From the NCBI GenBank assembly GCA_014376695.1, contig JACMRA010000004.1, positions 1 to 41,991 of the forward strand: a stretch of DNA of 41,991 bases. Direction: 5' to 3'. The number at the start of each line of letters is the position of its first letter. The first letter of the stretch is position 1. A program made the position numbers and the translations under genes. This document shows positions 27,093-36,105 of this stretch, one piece after another. Under the pieces are notes generated by a model. It was not told the DNA's origin and ran no database searches. It saw only the letters and a program-made list of their open reading frames with translations. The stretch comes from Minisyncoccota bacterium. Its GTDB lineage: Bacteria; Patescibacteriota; JACMRA01.

Positions 27093-27746
27093 ATGCTCCC
27101 CACAAAAACCTTTTCTAGCAATTGGATTTCACTCAGCCTTGTTTCATTAGTAGTATTAGGCCTAACATTAACCGTAGCAGGTCAATTCGGGGTCAATATG
27201 TTCAAGGGGAAGTTGCAATCTCAAATAGCCCAAACGACTCCTGCGTCTCAAAGTAGCTCCGCCGAAACTAAACCGCTACAAACTATCGAAATTGCCAAAA
27301 CTGGTTCCAAAATCCAAACAATCAAAGACCAATACACCAGGGACGAAACAATAGTCGCTAACGGACTAGAAATAAAAATTCTCGATTTTAATAAATTTAT
27401 CTACACTTCGACAATAAATCAAGTCCAGGAGTCCTACTGTGCCATTGGAGTAGAAATTTTTAATCAAAGTGATTCCGATGTTAAAGTCTTGCCCGATTTT
27501 GACTTTGAATTAGTTGATGGGTCTCCCTCCGGTGGAATTTTAATGACGGCCCCGCTGGTCAAGTCAATTGAAACAAAGCCAGCTCTAGAATTAGTGGAAT
27601 TTGAAACATTTAAGCTAGCTCCCAAGAACATTTTTAGGAGGTCCATCCCTTTTACTTGTCAGGAAAATCCCCAATATCAACTAATCATCAAAACTACTCA
27701 ATTCTTAAACAATCCCGAATTTAAGGTAGTTAATATAAAACTCTAA
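27093..27746 (+). CDS. Membrane-anchored extracytoplasmic protein, DUF4352-like
   Basis: A 217-aa protein. A longer reading from TTG at 27063 is unlikely because that codon precedes the predicted transcription start; ATG 27093 is preferred. A single hydrophobic segment (WISLSLVSLVVLGLTLTVAG, about residues 11-30) anchors it. A Ser/Thr/Gln linker follows, then a beta-rich domain (about 85-217) with YCAIGVEIFNQSDSDVKVLPDFDFELVDG, the pattern of the DUF4352/telokin-like immunoglobulin-type domains common in secreted bacterial proteins. Function unknown; probably faces outside. It is divergent from rpoB. Confidence 0.75.
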   Translation: MLPTKTFSSNWISLSLVSLVVLGLTLTVAGQFGVNMFKGKLQSQIAQTTPASQSSSAETKPLQTIEIAKTGSKIQTIKDQYTRDETIVANGLEIKILDFNKFIYTSTINQVQESYCAIGVEIFNQSDSDVKVLPDFDFELVDGSPSGGILMTAPLVKSIETKPALELVEFETFKLAPKNIFRRSIPFTCQENPQYQLIIKTTQFLNNPEFKVVNIKL

Positions 27747-27763
27747 TTTATTACCTGCTTGGC

Positions 27764-29065
27764 TTACCATACTTGGACGCTAGCGCGCTCGACGGTTCCA
27801 GTTGGCGCTGTAAATTTGTCCATGGAAGCTAACGAATCGGCTGGAATATTAGACGCCGTGGCGGGCTCGACCTTGACCGCATCTTGATATGCCATAAATA
27901 GCGACTGCCATATATTCAATAACTCCTCGCGAAAAATATAATTATCATGAGGTAGGTAGTAATATAGATCGTTCAAATGGGTTGCAAACTCAAATCTATT
28001 ATTGATTATCTCCTTGTTGACTCGCAAAAAATCCAAACAAATTTCAATAGTTTTGAGCTTCGGAATGTTGCTGTTGATACTATTATTATGGGTCATTAAT
28101 TGGCGATAAATTTGCTCCATGAAATATCTGGCCGATGGCTCAAACTGAGTATGGGTGTTGATGGGATTCTTAAACCAGCTGTCAATAAATTTGTTCCAGC
28201 GTTTGTCGAATTGCCTGGCGAAGTGTTTGAGGTCGGGATTGCAAGTACTGCTAAGGGCCGATTTGACCTGCACAGGAATTTTGGGCTTGAAGCCGAGCCT
28301 TGCCCGTAGTCCAATTCGCTGAGCGGTAATTGCGGGCTTTGACTGTGGTTTTTGATTTTGGGTTATAATCTCTTGGCGAAACTCCGCAAAAAATTTGAGG
28401 ATGGAGAGTTTTTGGAGAGTGCTAAGATACCCATTTTGATAGAGTTTTTGCAGTTTTTGGACTAAGGTACATCGAACTCCTACCCCAGAAATCTGTCGCG
28501 TCTGATTATACAGCGTCCAGAGGTTATTGATATTCTTGAGTTGCTCGGATAAATTAAATTCACGCTTAATATGATAGGCCCGAAATAGGCCTAGTCGGCT
28601 CCGGGTAAGATAACTACCAAGTTTGCCAAAGAATTGATTATCGCCTCGCGCCTGACTAACTAGCCAATTGACCAAACTTTGCCAATTATTATCCAATTTG
28701 GTCTGGAGGTTATCGGAATTATTGTAACTAAGTACCGAGAAATCACGTCGAATTGTAGGCAGGTGGGCTAGATTTACCGGGTCGCCGTAGCTTAATTTAT
28801 GCGAAATACTTGGCAGGAGAATCAAATGCGAATGCAACGAACTATCGGCCTTGTCATAAGACTCCAGCAAAACATCTTTGGAGATAATCCGGCTTTTTAG
28901 GATGACGACACTTTGATTAATTAATTCGTTGCCGGGCTTGATTGCCAGCCTAAGAGGTATTTTGACGACCGAAACATTTGCCAGTGAATTGACTGGTAAG
29001 GGTGTCGATTGGACTATTTTTTTGGATAGCTTGATCGGCGGGGTTTTGACTCTATCTCCTAACAT
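27764..29065 (-). CDS. Hypothetical protein, 433 aa
   Basis: I do not recognise this protein. It is basic overall (many Lys/Arg), has no signal peptide or membrane span, and appears mainly helical in its central part (about residues 120-400), with Trp-rich motifs (NNWQSLVNWLVSQA, FDKRWNKFIDSWF). The N-terminal 110 residues look beta-rich. The last 30 residues are Ala/Pro/Thr-rich and end in VQVW. It converges on the anchored protein gene with 17 bp between stops and diverges from tyrS. TATAGA lies close to its ATG as a possible -10 box. A nucleic-acid-binding role would fit the charge but is not shown by any motif. Confidence 0.7.
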   Translation of the reverse strand: MLGDRVKTPPIKLSKKIVQSTPLPVNSLANVSVVKIPLRLAIKPGNELINQSVVILKSRIISKDVLLESYDKADSSLHSHLILLPSISHKLSYGDPVNLAHLPTIRRDFSVLSYNNSDNLQTKLDNNWQSLVNWLVSQARGDNQFFGKLGSYLTRSRLGLFRAYHIKREFNLSEQLKNINNLWTLYNQTRQISGVGVRCTLVQKLQKLYQNGYLSTLQKLSILKFFAEFRQEIITQNQKPQSKPAITAQRIGLRARLGFKPKIPVQVKSALSSTCNPDLKHFARQFDKRWNKFIDSWFKNPINTHTQFEPSARYFMEQIYRQLMTHNNSINSNIPKLKTIEICLDFLRVNKEIINNRFEFATHLNDLYYYLPHDNYIFREELLNIWQSLFMAYQDAVKVEPATASNIPADSLASMDKFTAPTGTVERASVQVW

Positions 29066-29165
29066 ATTTTACTCTATAGATTTATGATGATTGACGAAAA
29101 TATCGAAAAGTAAGTATAGCTGTATTATAGATTGAAATACATAAACAATAACTAAATCCAAAATT

Positions 29166-30353
29166 ATGTCAAATAAGTACGACTTACAAACACTCAAAAA
29201 AGCCATCCTGTTCAACGTTCGAGAGGTTCTGCCAACCGACCCTGCACAATTAGACAAGGAACTTGAGGTTCTAATCGAACAAGCCAACCTTAGCGGAGAG
29301 CCGATTAGGCATTATATAGGCTTCGAGGTAAGCGGGCAAATTCATATTGGTGGAGGATTTTTTCCGATGCTTCAAGCTGCCAAACTTCAGCAAGCTGGGG
29401 TCGAGATTATTTTGTGGATAGCCGACTACCATACTTATCTCAATAACAAATTAGACGGCAAACTTGAAACTATCAAAACCGCGGCCAGAGATTATTTTGG
29501 ACCGACGATGAAGGAGTGTTTTCGAGCGGCCGGTGGTAATCCTGAGACTATCAAAATTCTTTATAACTTCGATGATTATCGCCAAATCAAAAACGACCAA
29601 ACTTTCTGGGACTACGAATTTCAAATCGACAAAAAGCTGACTCTCAACCGTGTACTTCGCTCGATGAGTATAATGGGCCGAGACAGTGGCGGTGAGGTAG
29701 AGTACCAAATGACTCGATACCCTGGTATGCAATGCGCTGATGTTTTTTGGCTCCAGGCTCATATTTGCCAAGGCGGCCTCGACCAAAGAAAAATTTATGT
29801 CTCAGCCCGCGATCTTGCCTACACCATCGACCCAGGTTACCAACTAAAAATTAATAACAAAACGGTCAAACCAATCACTGTAATGTGCCCACTCCTATCA
29901 GGGCTTCTTCCGCCAGAAACTGACAATCAAGGCAATAAAACCGTGGCCAAAATGTCGAAATCCAAGCCCGACTCAGCCATCTGGGTTCACGACAGCCTAT
30001 CAGAAATCCAACGCAAAATCAAAAAAGCCTACTGCCCAATGATCGATCCTAATTTGTCCCCAGAAGAAAATCAAACTATCCAAAATATGAATCCGATATT
30101 GGATTGGTGCCAAAATATGCTCTACCCCGCCGGTCAAATCATCCAAGTAACTCGACTTGACAAGTTCGGAGGCAATGTTGACTATACAAATTATGATAGT
30201 CTATACGAGGCTTATACATCAGGAAGTCTACACCCAATGGATCTCAAAAACGCAGTGGCCAGCAGTTTGTTTAAGATACTCAAGCCAATTTACGATTATA
30301 CCGTGGCCAACCCAAAACCGCTTGAGTACTTGCTAAATATCAAAAAGTTGTAA
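29166..30353 (+). CDS. tyrS: Tyrosyl-tRNA synthetase, archaeal/eukaryotic type
   Basis: Charges tRNA-Tyr with tyrosine. The class I fold has YIGFEVSGQIHIGGG (about residues 50-64, HIGG in place of HIGH), IADYHTYLNNK, GGLDQRKIYVSARDLA near 213-228, and KMSKSKPDSAI near 262-272. The C-terminal block HPMDLKNAVASSLFKILKPI closely resembles the methanogen/eukaryote enzyme, and the bacterial S4-type C-terminal domain is absent. At 395 aa it is slightly longer than archaeal TyrRS. The archaeal-type gene in a bacterial context suggests ancient transfer. TTGACG at 29091 is a possible -35; no SD before the ATG. Confidence 0.9.
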   Translation: MSNKYDLQTLKKAILFNVREVLPTDPAQLDKELEVLIEQANLSGEPIRHYIGFEVSGQIHIGGGFFPMLQAAKLQQAGVEIILWIADYHTYLNNKLDGKLETIKTAARDYFGPTMKECFRAAGGNPETIKILYNFDDYRQIKNDQTFWDYEFQIDKKLTLNRVLRSMSIMGRDSGGEVEYQMTRYPGMQCADVFWLQAHICQGGLDQRKIYVSARDLAYTIDPGYQLKINNKTVKPITVMCPLLSGLLPPETDNQGNKTVAKMSKSKPDSAIWVHDSLSEIQRKIKKAYCPMIDPNLSPEENQTIQNMNPILDWCQNMLYPAGQIIQVTRLDKFGGNVDYTNYDSLYEAYTSGSLHPMDLKNAVASSLFKILKPIYDYTVANPKPLEYLLNIKKL

Positions 30354-30406
30354 ATGAAATTTAAAATAAACTTCTATCGACAAAATAACTACTAATTATC
30401 CAAACT

Positions 30407-31849
30407 ATGTCCATCGACCGAGCAACTCAAAAGCCAAGTGACCAAGCCAAACTCCTAAAACTGGAACAAACCTTCGACGATATTCAAACTCGTATTGATA
30501 AGGGTGGAGAAGTTCAAACCGATCTAGCAGAACAACTTCTAATTTCTTCGAGTCCGTTAACAAGTCAATTAACCGCCGCCCAAGTCTTTCCCGGAGGTCC
30601 AATTTCGACGGAAACTCTTCATTCAGATATTCAGACTAGTTTACAAAGAATTAGCTTATTATTAGACGACTCTGGCAATATAGAAAACATTCTCAAACTA
30701 GCTAAATTCGTTTCTGCTTGTGCCATTTCTATTGCAAGTGCCTACGTTGAACTTGTTACGGCTGAAGCAGGAAGGGACGATCTCTCAGTAAAATCCCGAG
30801 AAGTCATCCTAATAATGCGAATCGAGGAGGAGCTACTTAAATCTATAGAAGGTTATTTACAGAGTCAACAGGGACGCGAACCTCTCACTATCAGAGACCT
30901 CATTGACAAAATCAGACTTGAAAACATGCAGCTTGATAAAAATGCCATTCTCACGCTAATCACCCTATACCAAGAAGTTCTTTTTGGAAGATACTTTTGG
31001 ATGCCCGCCGAGATACTTCACGGTCTAGAAAAACCAGACAATATCCTAATCCCACCAGTCCCGGACAGCATTAGAGTGGACTTTGACAATCTAAATACCT
31101 CCGTCACCGCCAGAGAAAATGACATTGCAGATATAGAAGAATCTACGCGTAAAATTCATTCAATCTATACCGGTCTACACGAGACATCTCAGCCGATACA
31201 TACAAATAAGAGGGATGATAGTAATTTACCTAGTGCCCCAACTATTATCAAAGGACTAGAGGCGATTGCTGATTTACCAAATCTACCACAAAATCTAAAA
31301 AACGGATTAACTAAACTCTTGGCCAAAGTCAATAATCCGTCTGATATTGGACAGGCATTATACATTGATAAATTTTTCGGGCTATACAAACAAGAACTTA
31401 CCGATGTTGTAAATTCGATTCTGTTACCGCAAGAAACTCTAAATCGATATATTTTGATTGCCCTCTCCATCCTAACAAGCAATTACGACAATTGGAGAAG
31501 CTTCGACGGTAAATGGTCTTCAAGAAGCTTTCTACCCATACTATCCCCACTTTTAAGATTCGCCAAAGATCATAAGCTCGGCCAATATCCAATGCAAAGC
31601 ACACATAACAACACCGTAGAAGAGTCTTTCTATTTAAGGCAAATTAGAGCCTTGAGAGAATCTATCCGCGCACTCGGTAACGAAGTATGCAAGATCGACT
31701 CCTCAATCGCCAGTGCGATACTAACTGCCCTAAGCGAAACAGAGAGTCAAAAGACCATCTCTCCTAACGCTTTAATACAGGCTCTCGTAGACGCTATCCG
31801 AGATAATTTAATACCACCTACCCAACCAACTCCTAATCACACCGACTGA
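30407..31849 (+). CDS. Hypothetical helical protein, 480 aa
   Basis: I do not recognise this protein. It is acidic to neutral, without signal peptide or membrane spans, and looks almost wholly alpha-helical, with Leu-rich amphipathic segments such as LLKLEQTFDDIQTRI near the start and LPNLPQNLKNGLTKLLAKV near 285-303. No catalytic motif is visible. After its TGA, a shifted frame continues with plausible coding sequence (FLDALGIAINQAKILPQVEQ) to TAA at about 31922, so the original C-terminus may have been about 20 residues longer before a frameshift. It follows tyrS by 53 bp on the same strand. Confidence 0.7.
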   Translation: MSIDRATQKPSDQAKLLKLEQTFDDIQTRIDKGGEVQTDLAEQLLISSSPLTSQLTAAQVFPGGPISTETLHSDIQTSLQRISLLLDDSGNIENILKLAKFVSACAISIASAYVELVTAEAGRDDLSVKSREVILIMRIEEELLKSIEGYLQSQQGREPLTIRDLIDKIRLENMQLDKNAILTLITLYQEVLFGRYFWMPAEILHGLEKPDNILIPPVPDSIRVDFDNLNTSVTARENDIADIEESTRKIHSIYTGLHETSQPIHTNKRDDSNLPSAPTIIKGLEAIADLPNLPQNLKNGLTKLLAKVNNPSDIGQALYIDKFFGLYKQELTDVVNSILLPQETLNRYILIALSILTSNYDNWRSFDGKWSSRSFLPILSPLLRFAKDHKLGQYPMQSTHNNTVEESFYLRQIRALRESIRALGNEVCKIDSSIASAILTALSETESQKTISPNALIQALVDAIRDNLIPPTQPTPNHTD

Positions 31850-31936
31850 GTTCCTGGATGCCCTTGGAATAGCCATAAATCAAGCTAAAATACTGCCACA
31901 AGTGGAACAAATCCAAAATTAAGTACTAGTAGTTGA

Positions 31937-32344
31937 TTAAAACCCGTACGTCCCTGGCAGATTTGCTGCATAACCTACATATTCATCATCACTTGTGGGG
32001 TCGCTACAAATTGATTGAGGAGCTGGAGCGGATTCAGCTGGCGAGCCTCCAAATTGTTCAAATTGCTTGCAGGGTAGCTTTAATACAAAAATCTGACCAT
32101 CCGACGCTGGTTTAAAAATGATACTTGATGTATTTCCTTCAGTTACTTCTGCTAACATCTTCTCCCAAGCAGCTGCCCGAATTGCACATTTTATCGCGTT
32201 AGATATAACGAGACGTTTCATATCTGCAAAATTAGTTGGTTCCATGACAACCTTCCCGTCTATTACTGCTTCTTTATAAAATAACGTGTTTGCTTTTAAG
32301 TGTTTACAGTAACCACATTGGGCATTCCCTGTTTCATTAGTCAT
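31937..32344 (-). CDS. Small CxxC protein of unknown function
   Basis: A 135-aa protein beginning MTNETGNAQCGYCKHLKANT. A longer reading from 32398 exists, but its first 18 codons cover the promoter (-35 at 32382-32377) and overlap the RecJ fragment, so ATG 32344 is chosen. The N-terminal CGYC pair, with two further Cys downstream (IKCAIRAAAWEK; LPCKQFEQFG), suggests metal binding. The C-terminus is Pro/Ser/Asp-rich and disordered. No membrane span. I know no family for it. Confidence 0.65.
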   Translation of the reverse strand: MTNETGNAQCGYCKHLKANTLFYKEAVIDGKVVMEPTNFADMKRLVISNAIKCAIRAAAWEKMLAEVTEGNTSSIIFKPASDGQIFVLKLPCKQFEQFGGSPAESAPAPQSICSDPTSDDEYVGYAANLPGTYGF

Positions 32345-32353
32345 ATTACTGAT

Positions 32354-32382
32354 TACATAAAAAATAACTCGAGTTTTGTCAA
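32354..32382 (-). promoter_or_regulatory. Promoter of CxxC protein gene
   Basis: TTGACA (32382-32377), 17 bp, TATGTA (32359-32354). The ATG at 32344 is 9 bp past the -10 box, the same near-leaderless spacing as at the two ABC genes. Confidence 0.65.
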
Positions 32383-32390
32383 ACAAAAAC

Positions 32391-33020
32391 CTACCCAACC
32401 AAATCCATAATCTGACCGATCTCCACTTGGCTCAAAGTTGGCTTGCAAGAAATAACAATGGTTGGGATATGATATTTGGACACGAGGCGACTGGCGATTA
32501 GACCAATAATCCCCTTACTAATACTTGACTCTATCCAAATCATCGGGCTACCGGTATGAACCTGGTTGATTGCCTCCTGCTCCAAATCGGCCAAAATAGA
32601 CTTAACTTCGGCCTTGCGGGCTTGGTTAGTCTCTATAAGATCAGCCACATAATATTCGATAGTCGACGATACCTTGTAATCCGAGTGGGCAAACGGCAAC
32701 AAATCATTATCTTGGGTGCCAAGCAGGCTGGCAATAGACTTGTAGGCGTGGGACATCCGACCCGAGCTGTTGAGAATTGGGGATAATGTGAAAGCGATAT
32801 CTTGGCTAGAGAGGGTTAGGCCTGATTGGATTTTGGCCGTGAGCCCCGTCTGAGCCATCAGCTCGCTTAACCCAACAATACCGTGGTTACCGCTGGCCAA
32901 TATCTTAAGTCCCGCCTTGACGAGCAGGCGATTGGTTGGATCGATGATGCTTTGACAGTCGGCCACGGTGCCAATGGCCACAAGCGGTAAAAAACGATTA
33001 AGACGACTAACACGAGACAT
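32391..33020 (-). pseudogene. recJ: RecJ exonuclease middle fragment
   Basis: This 209-aa frame matches only the central part of RecJ, the single-strand 5'-3' exonuclease. LPLVAIGTVADC and NRLLVKAGLKIL are the end of the DHH domain. LSPILNSSGRM and KGIIGLIASRLVSKYHIPTI are the DHHA1 region with its GxVG-type core. The catalytic DHH and Asp motifs of the first roughly 180 residues are missing, and the protein stops soon after DHHA1 with an unrelated tail. It cannot be an active nuclease alone. There are no internal stops or frameshifts, so truncation is recent or the piece is kept for another role. It lies 8 bp after a TopA fragment of the same kind and may be transcribed with it. Confidence 0.75.
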
Positions 33021-33028
33021 AAAAAAAA

Positions 33029-33964
33029 CTAATTATTTCGCCAAAGGGCTTTATGACCCAAGAAAACTGTCTGGGTGTGCGATCCTGTAAAACGGTTATC
33101 GATGTCGTTAGCTAACTCAAAAGTCGTAATTTCGCGGATTTCGTCGGCCATTTGACTGGCAATAGCTTGTCGCCAAATCAGATCGTAGACCTTAAGTAAG
33201 CGAGGTTCGATTGAGGATTTGAGTTGCTCTGGGCTAAGGAGCGGGTTGGTTGGGCGGATAGCTTCGTGGGCTTCTTGAGCGTTTTTGGAGCGGGATTTGT
33301 AAGTTCGGATGCCGTCAAAGTTATATTCTGGGAATTTATTATCGATGTAGGATTTGATGCTGGCCAGGGCGTCTTTGGAAATTGTTACGCTGTCGGTTCG
33401 CATGTAGGTTATTAAGGCCTGATTTTGACCGTTGATTTCTACGCCTTCATAGAGTTTTTGGGCTATTTGCATGGTGATTTTTGGGTTGAGACCGAGCTTG
33501 GACGAAGCGGCTTGCTGGAGAGTGGAGGTGATATATGGCGCCGTGGGTCTAATTTTCATTTCTTTGGCCGTTACGCTCTTGACCGTGTAGATTGGGTCAA
33601 CTTCTAAATTGCCAATAATTTTGTGAACATTGGCTGTCCCGGAGATTGAAGCTTCAATTTTGGTTCCGCGGATGTAAGTTGGTCGCAAAATTATATCCTC
33701 TTCGTTGACATCTGGCTCGACTTCCTCGGCCTGCTCCTCACCAGTTGACTTAGTTGCCAAGTTGATTTGGACAAAGTTATTGCCATCGTTAATTGCCGTC
33801 AATATCAATCCTTGAATCTGAGAACTAATCAAATTAACTTCCCTAATATCGCTCTTGGGCGTCAGGCTAGCGTATAGCTTTTCTACGCCACTTCGAACTC
33901 CGAGCTGATCTAATACCGCAGCGTCCACCCCTTGTTTATCCATATAAGCTTGCAAACTAATCAT
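33029..33964 (-). pseudogene. topA: DNA topoisomerase I middle fragment
   Basis: A 311-aa frame matching only the central region of type IA topoisomerase. PTAPYITSTLQQAASSKLG, the catalytic-tyrosine segment ITYMRTDSVTISKDAL, QEAHEAIRPT and LIWRQAIASQM are all clear. The N-terminal Toprim domain (metal binding, about 150 residues) and the whole C-terminal third are missing; the frame ends in a short unrelated tail (TVFLGHKALWRNN). It keeps the tyrosine but not the acidic residues needed for cleavage, so normal activity is excluded. The frame is otherwise intact and has a good promoter. It could be a decaying partial copy, or a retained DNA-binding domain. Confidence 0.75.
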
Positions 33965-33994
33965 AATCTTGAACTTGGTTGTCTTAATAGGTCT

Positions 33995-34023
33995 AGTAAA
34001 CCAGAACGGATTGCAATTGTCAA
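33995..34023 (-). promoter_or_regulatory. Promoter of TopA-fragment gene
   Basis: TTGACA (34023-34018), 17 bp, TTTACT (34000-33995), about 30 bp before the ATG at 33964. It suggests the TopA and RecJ pieces are still transcribed. Confidence 0.55.
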
Positions 34024-34025
34024 TC

Positions 34026-34054
34026 TTGACTAAATAGCTTATACTAAATAGTAT
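34026..34054 (+). promoter_or_regulatory. Promoter of 648-aa protein gene
   Basis: TTGACT (34026-34031), 17 bp, TAGTAT (34049-34054). It lies back to back with the promoter of the TopA fragment. The leader is about 35 nt without an SD motif. Confidence 0.6.
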
Positions 34055-34094
34055 CAGGTCAAACCTAATTAATATTGCATAACTAATAATTTAT

Positions 34095-36041
34095 ATGACA
34101 TCTATGGAAATTATAAAGTCTCCCCGACAAAGCCAATCAATGACTCAGGATGCGTTTCGATCCCTTTTGGAGGGTTATTCAATGAAATACTTAAAGACAA
34201 TAACTAGGATAGGTGGCCCACAAGCACCTGGTTTACTATACGAATTATTAAACCCAACGACCGAGATATCAGAAAGCTTACTCCAAGCCAAATTAGATGG
34301 TGCGGACACCAAAACTGGAATTTATCCCGTGCCGGATTCGGGTACTACGCATCATATGCTCCGAAGCGAACGAAGCCTAGTATCGTATTTAGCAGCCATT
34401 TGTGGATTTATAATTAATACTAATGAGGAGCCTAAGAGCAAAGAAATATTGGATGGTGATTTAACAGATGGTTTGGACGAGCCATTTGAAGTTATCGCCA
34501 TCGAAACAAAAAAAGCTCCCTTAATTATAAACCTAAGTGAACTAATCGTATCAACCTCTCTCGCCTATGAAATAAAAAGCTCTCCATTTGTTCCCTTACT
34601 TCTTCAACGACTACAGAAAAAGCCGTTAGTAAACAAAACTCAAAGCACCGTAGACAAAGCGATAGCTGATTTGGGTCAAACCCCACCTCACATAAGCAAG
34701 CAAGTTCTACCTAATCTCTTACGGCTTTTAATTGAGGATGGGACGATAGAATTAGCTAATTTGGTCGAGGGTCAAACTTTACCAGGCTTGCTGGCAAAAA
34801 TTAAAAAAGACTCGCCAAAAATTAAAAAGTTAAATGTTCCTGCCCAAGAACCTAAAGATGCAACAAGCAAATTAAGCAATCCTTTTGATTCAGATCAAGA
34901 AAAAGTTGAAAAAGTTCCAATCGACCTAAAAACAGCGATTGAATATATTAAATCTAATTTTAATATTCTAGATCCTATGCTTCTAGGTTTGTTAAGACCT
35001 GTGTTCGATAGCCCAAATACACTAAAACAGTCTCCAATTACAACAAAGGCCCAGCAAAATAGTCTCAGTCGTGAATATCCAACTCCCTCCATCACTAAAC
35101 ACAGCCTCCTCCCCGCCTTGGTTTATCTCGTGAAAAATGGTTCAATAAACATCAAGGAGATTGATTCAGCAGATGAGAATTTAAAAGATAAAATCGACAC
35201 CCTCTTAAAAAGTTTTAATCTCACATCCAAAAAGCTTGCTAAAGCCCCCAAAACCGAAAAAATTGCTACCCTTAATCAGACTCCCTCAAACCAAGGTGTA
35301 AAAGGCATGCATAAAAAAGAAAACCCACATCAAATAGTTAGGGTAATTAAGTCGAGATATCTCTCAGCATCGCAACAGCAACCAAGCGCTCAAACACCAA
35401 ATTTACCCGAAACCAAACCAAAAAGTCCAATACTTTTAAATAGGAAACAACAACTAAATGACTGCATCGGCCAATTACAACCAGTTAATTTAGGGGTGTT
35501 AGCAAAACGAATGACCCAAAAGAATAACTATATAAATCCGGCCACTAAAGAAGAGTTGGCCAGGGGCAAAGAAGCTGAAGAAAAAATAGTGGCAATTCTT
35601 AAGGGAATGAATATCACTGTAATACCGACGATCCCGGGTTCTCCCGTAGATGAAGCTAGTGGTGATATTATAATAATGCTTATAATTCCTAATTCCGAAA
35701 AGATCCCACCTACGAAACGTTCCGACAGGGGGTGGCTATCTGGGGCTGCACTATTAACCAAACTTAAAGACTCTCAATCAATTGATTCGAATAAGATTCC
35801 CAAAATTGAACTAGATAAACTTTATGCTATATTTCAAATCGATGTGACCTCAGGGAAAATTGGAATTGAGAGGAAGTTTAAAAAAGCAGTATCCGACGGC
35901 CTTCGGGACGGTGTCGATTATCGTAAGTCACTGTGTATAATCGCCCCGTCAGCTAGCGATAAAACAACAAAAGAAAACCTCCAAGGTTTGATTAATCATG
36001 CCAGGGCTTCAATCAATGAATCGTTACATAGTTCCAACTAG
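34095..36041 (+). CDS. Unknown 648-aa protein with internal repeats and possible nuclease-like C-terminus
   Basis: I do not recognise this protein. Two regions of about 100 residues repeat each other: SPFVPLLLQRLQ...ISKQVLPNLLRLLIEDGTIE (about 170-245) and LDPMLLGLLRPVF...ITKHSLLPALVYLVKNGSIN (about 290-365), each followed by a Lys-rich helix. A disordered Gln/Pro/Lys linker (about 385-455) leads to a C-terminal domain (about 490-640). There, a helix with Glu (ARGKEAEEKIVAILKG), a strand with Asp (EASGDIIIMLII) and a strand with Asp and Lys (YAIFQIDVTSGKIGIERK) follow the order of a PD-(D/E)XK nuclease core. That reading is tentative. No signal peptide or membrane span. It is divergent from the TopA/RecJ fragments. 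Confidence 0.7.
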   Translation: MTSMEIIKSPRQSQSMTQDAFRSLLEGYSMKYLKTITRIGGPQAPGLLYELLNPTTEISESLLQAKLDGADTKTGIYPVPDSGTTHHMLRSERSLVSYLAAICGFIINTNEEPKSKEILDGDLTDGLDEPFEVIAIETKKAPLIINLSELIVSTSLAYEIKSSPFVPLLLQRLQKKPLVNKTQSTVDKAIADLGQTPPHISKQVLPNLLRLLIEDGTIELANLVEGQTLPGLLAKIKKDSPKIKKLNVPAQEPKDATSKLSNPFDSDQEKVEKVPIDLKTAIEYIKSNFNILDPMLLGLLRPVFDSPNTLKQSPITTKAQQNSLSREYPTPSITKHSLLPALVYLVKNGSINIKEIDSADENLKDKIDTLLKSFNLTSKKLAKAPKTEKIATLNQTPSNQGVKGMHKKENPHQIVRVIKSRYLSASQQQPSAQTPNLPETKPKSPILLNRKQQLNDCIGQLQPVNLGVLAKRMTQKNNYINPATKEELARGKEAEEKIVAILKGMNITVIPTIPGSPVDEASGDIIIMLIIPNSEKIPPTKRSDRGWLSGAALLTKLKDSQSIDSNKIPKIELDKLYAIFQIDVTSGKIGIERKFKKAVSDGLRDGVDYRKSLCIIAPSASDKTTKENLQGLINHARASINESLHSSN

Positions 36042-36105
36042 CCGCCAGTTTGCCAAAATAACAGAACTCATCTTAAATATTGTCATATAGAATACCGCTC
36101 GCTCT

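Noticed and set aside
31937-32398. Longer start of the CxxC protein at 32398
   Set aside because: The first 18 codons contain a TTGACA-17-TATGTA promoter and overlap the preceding frame; ATG 32344 fits better.
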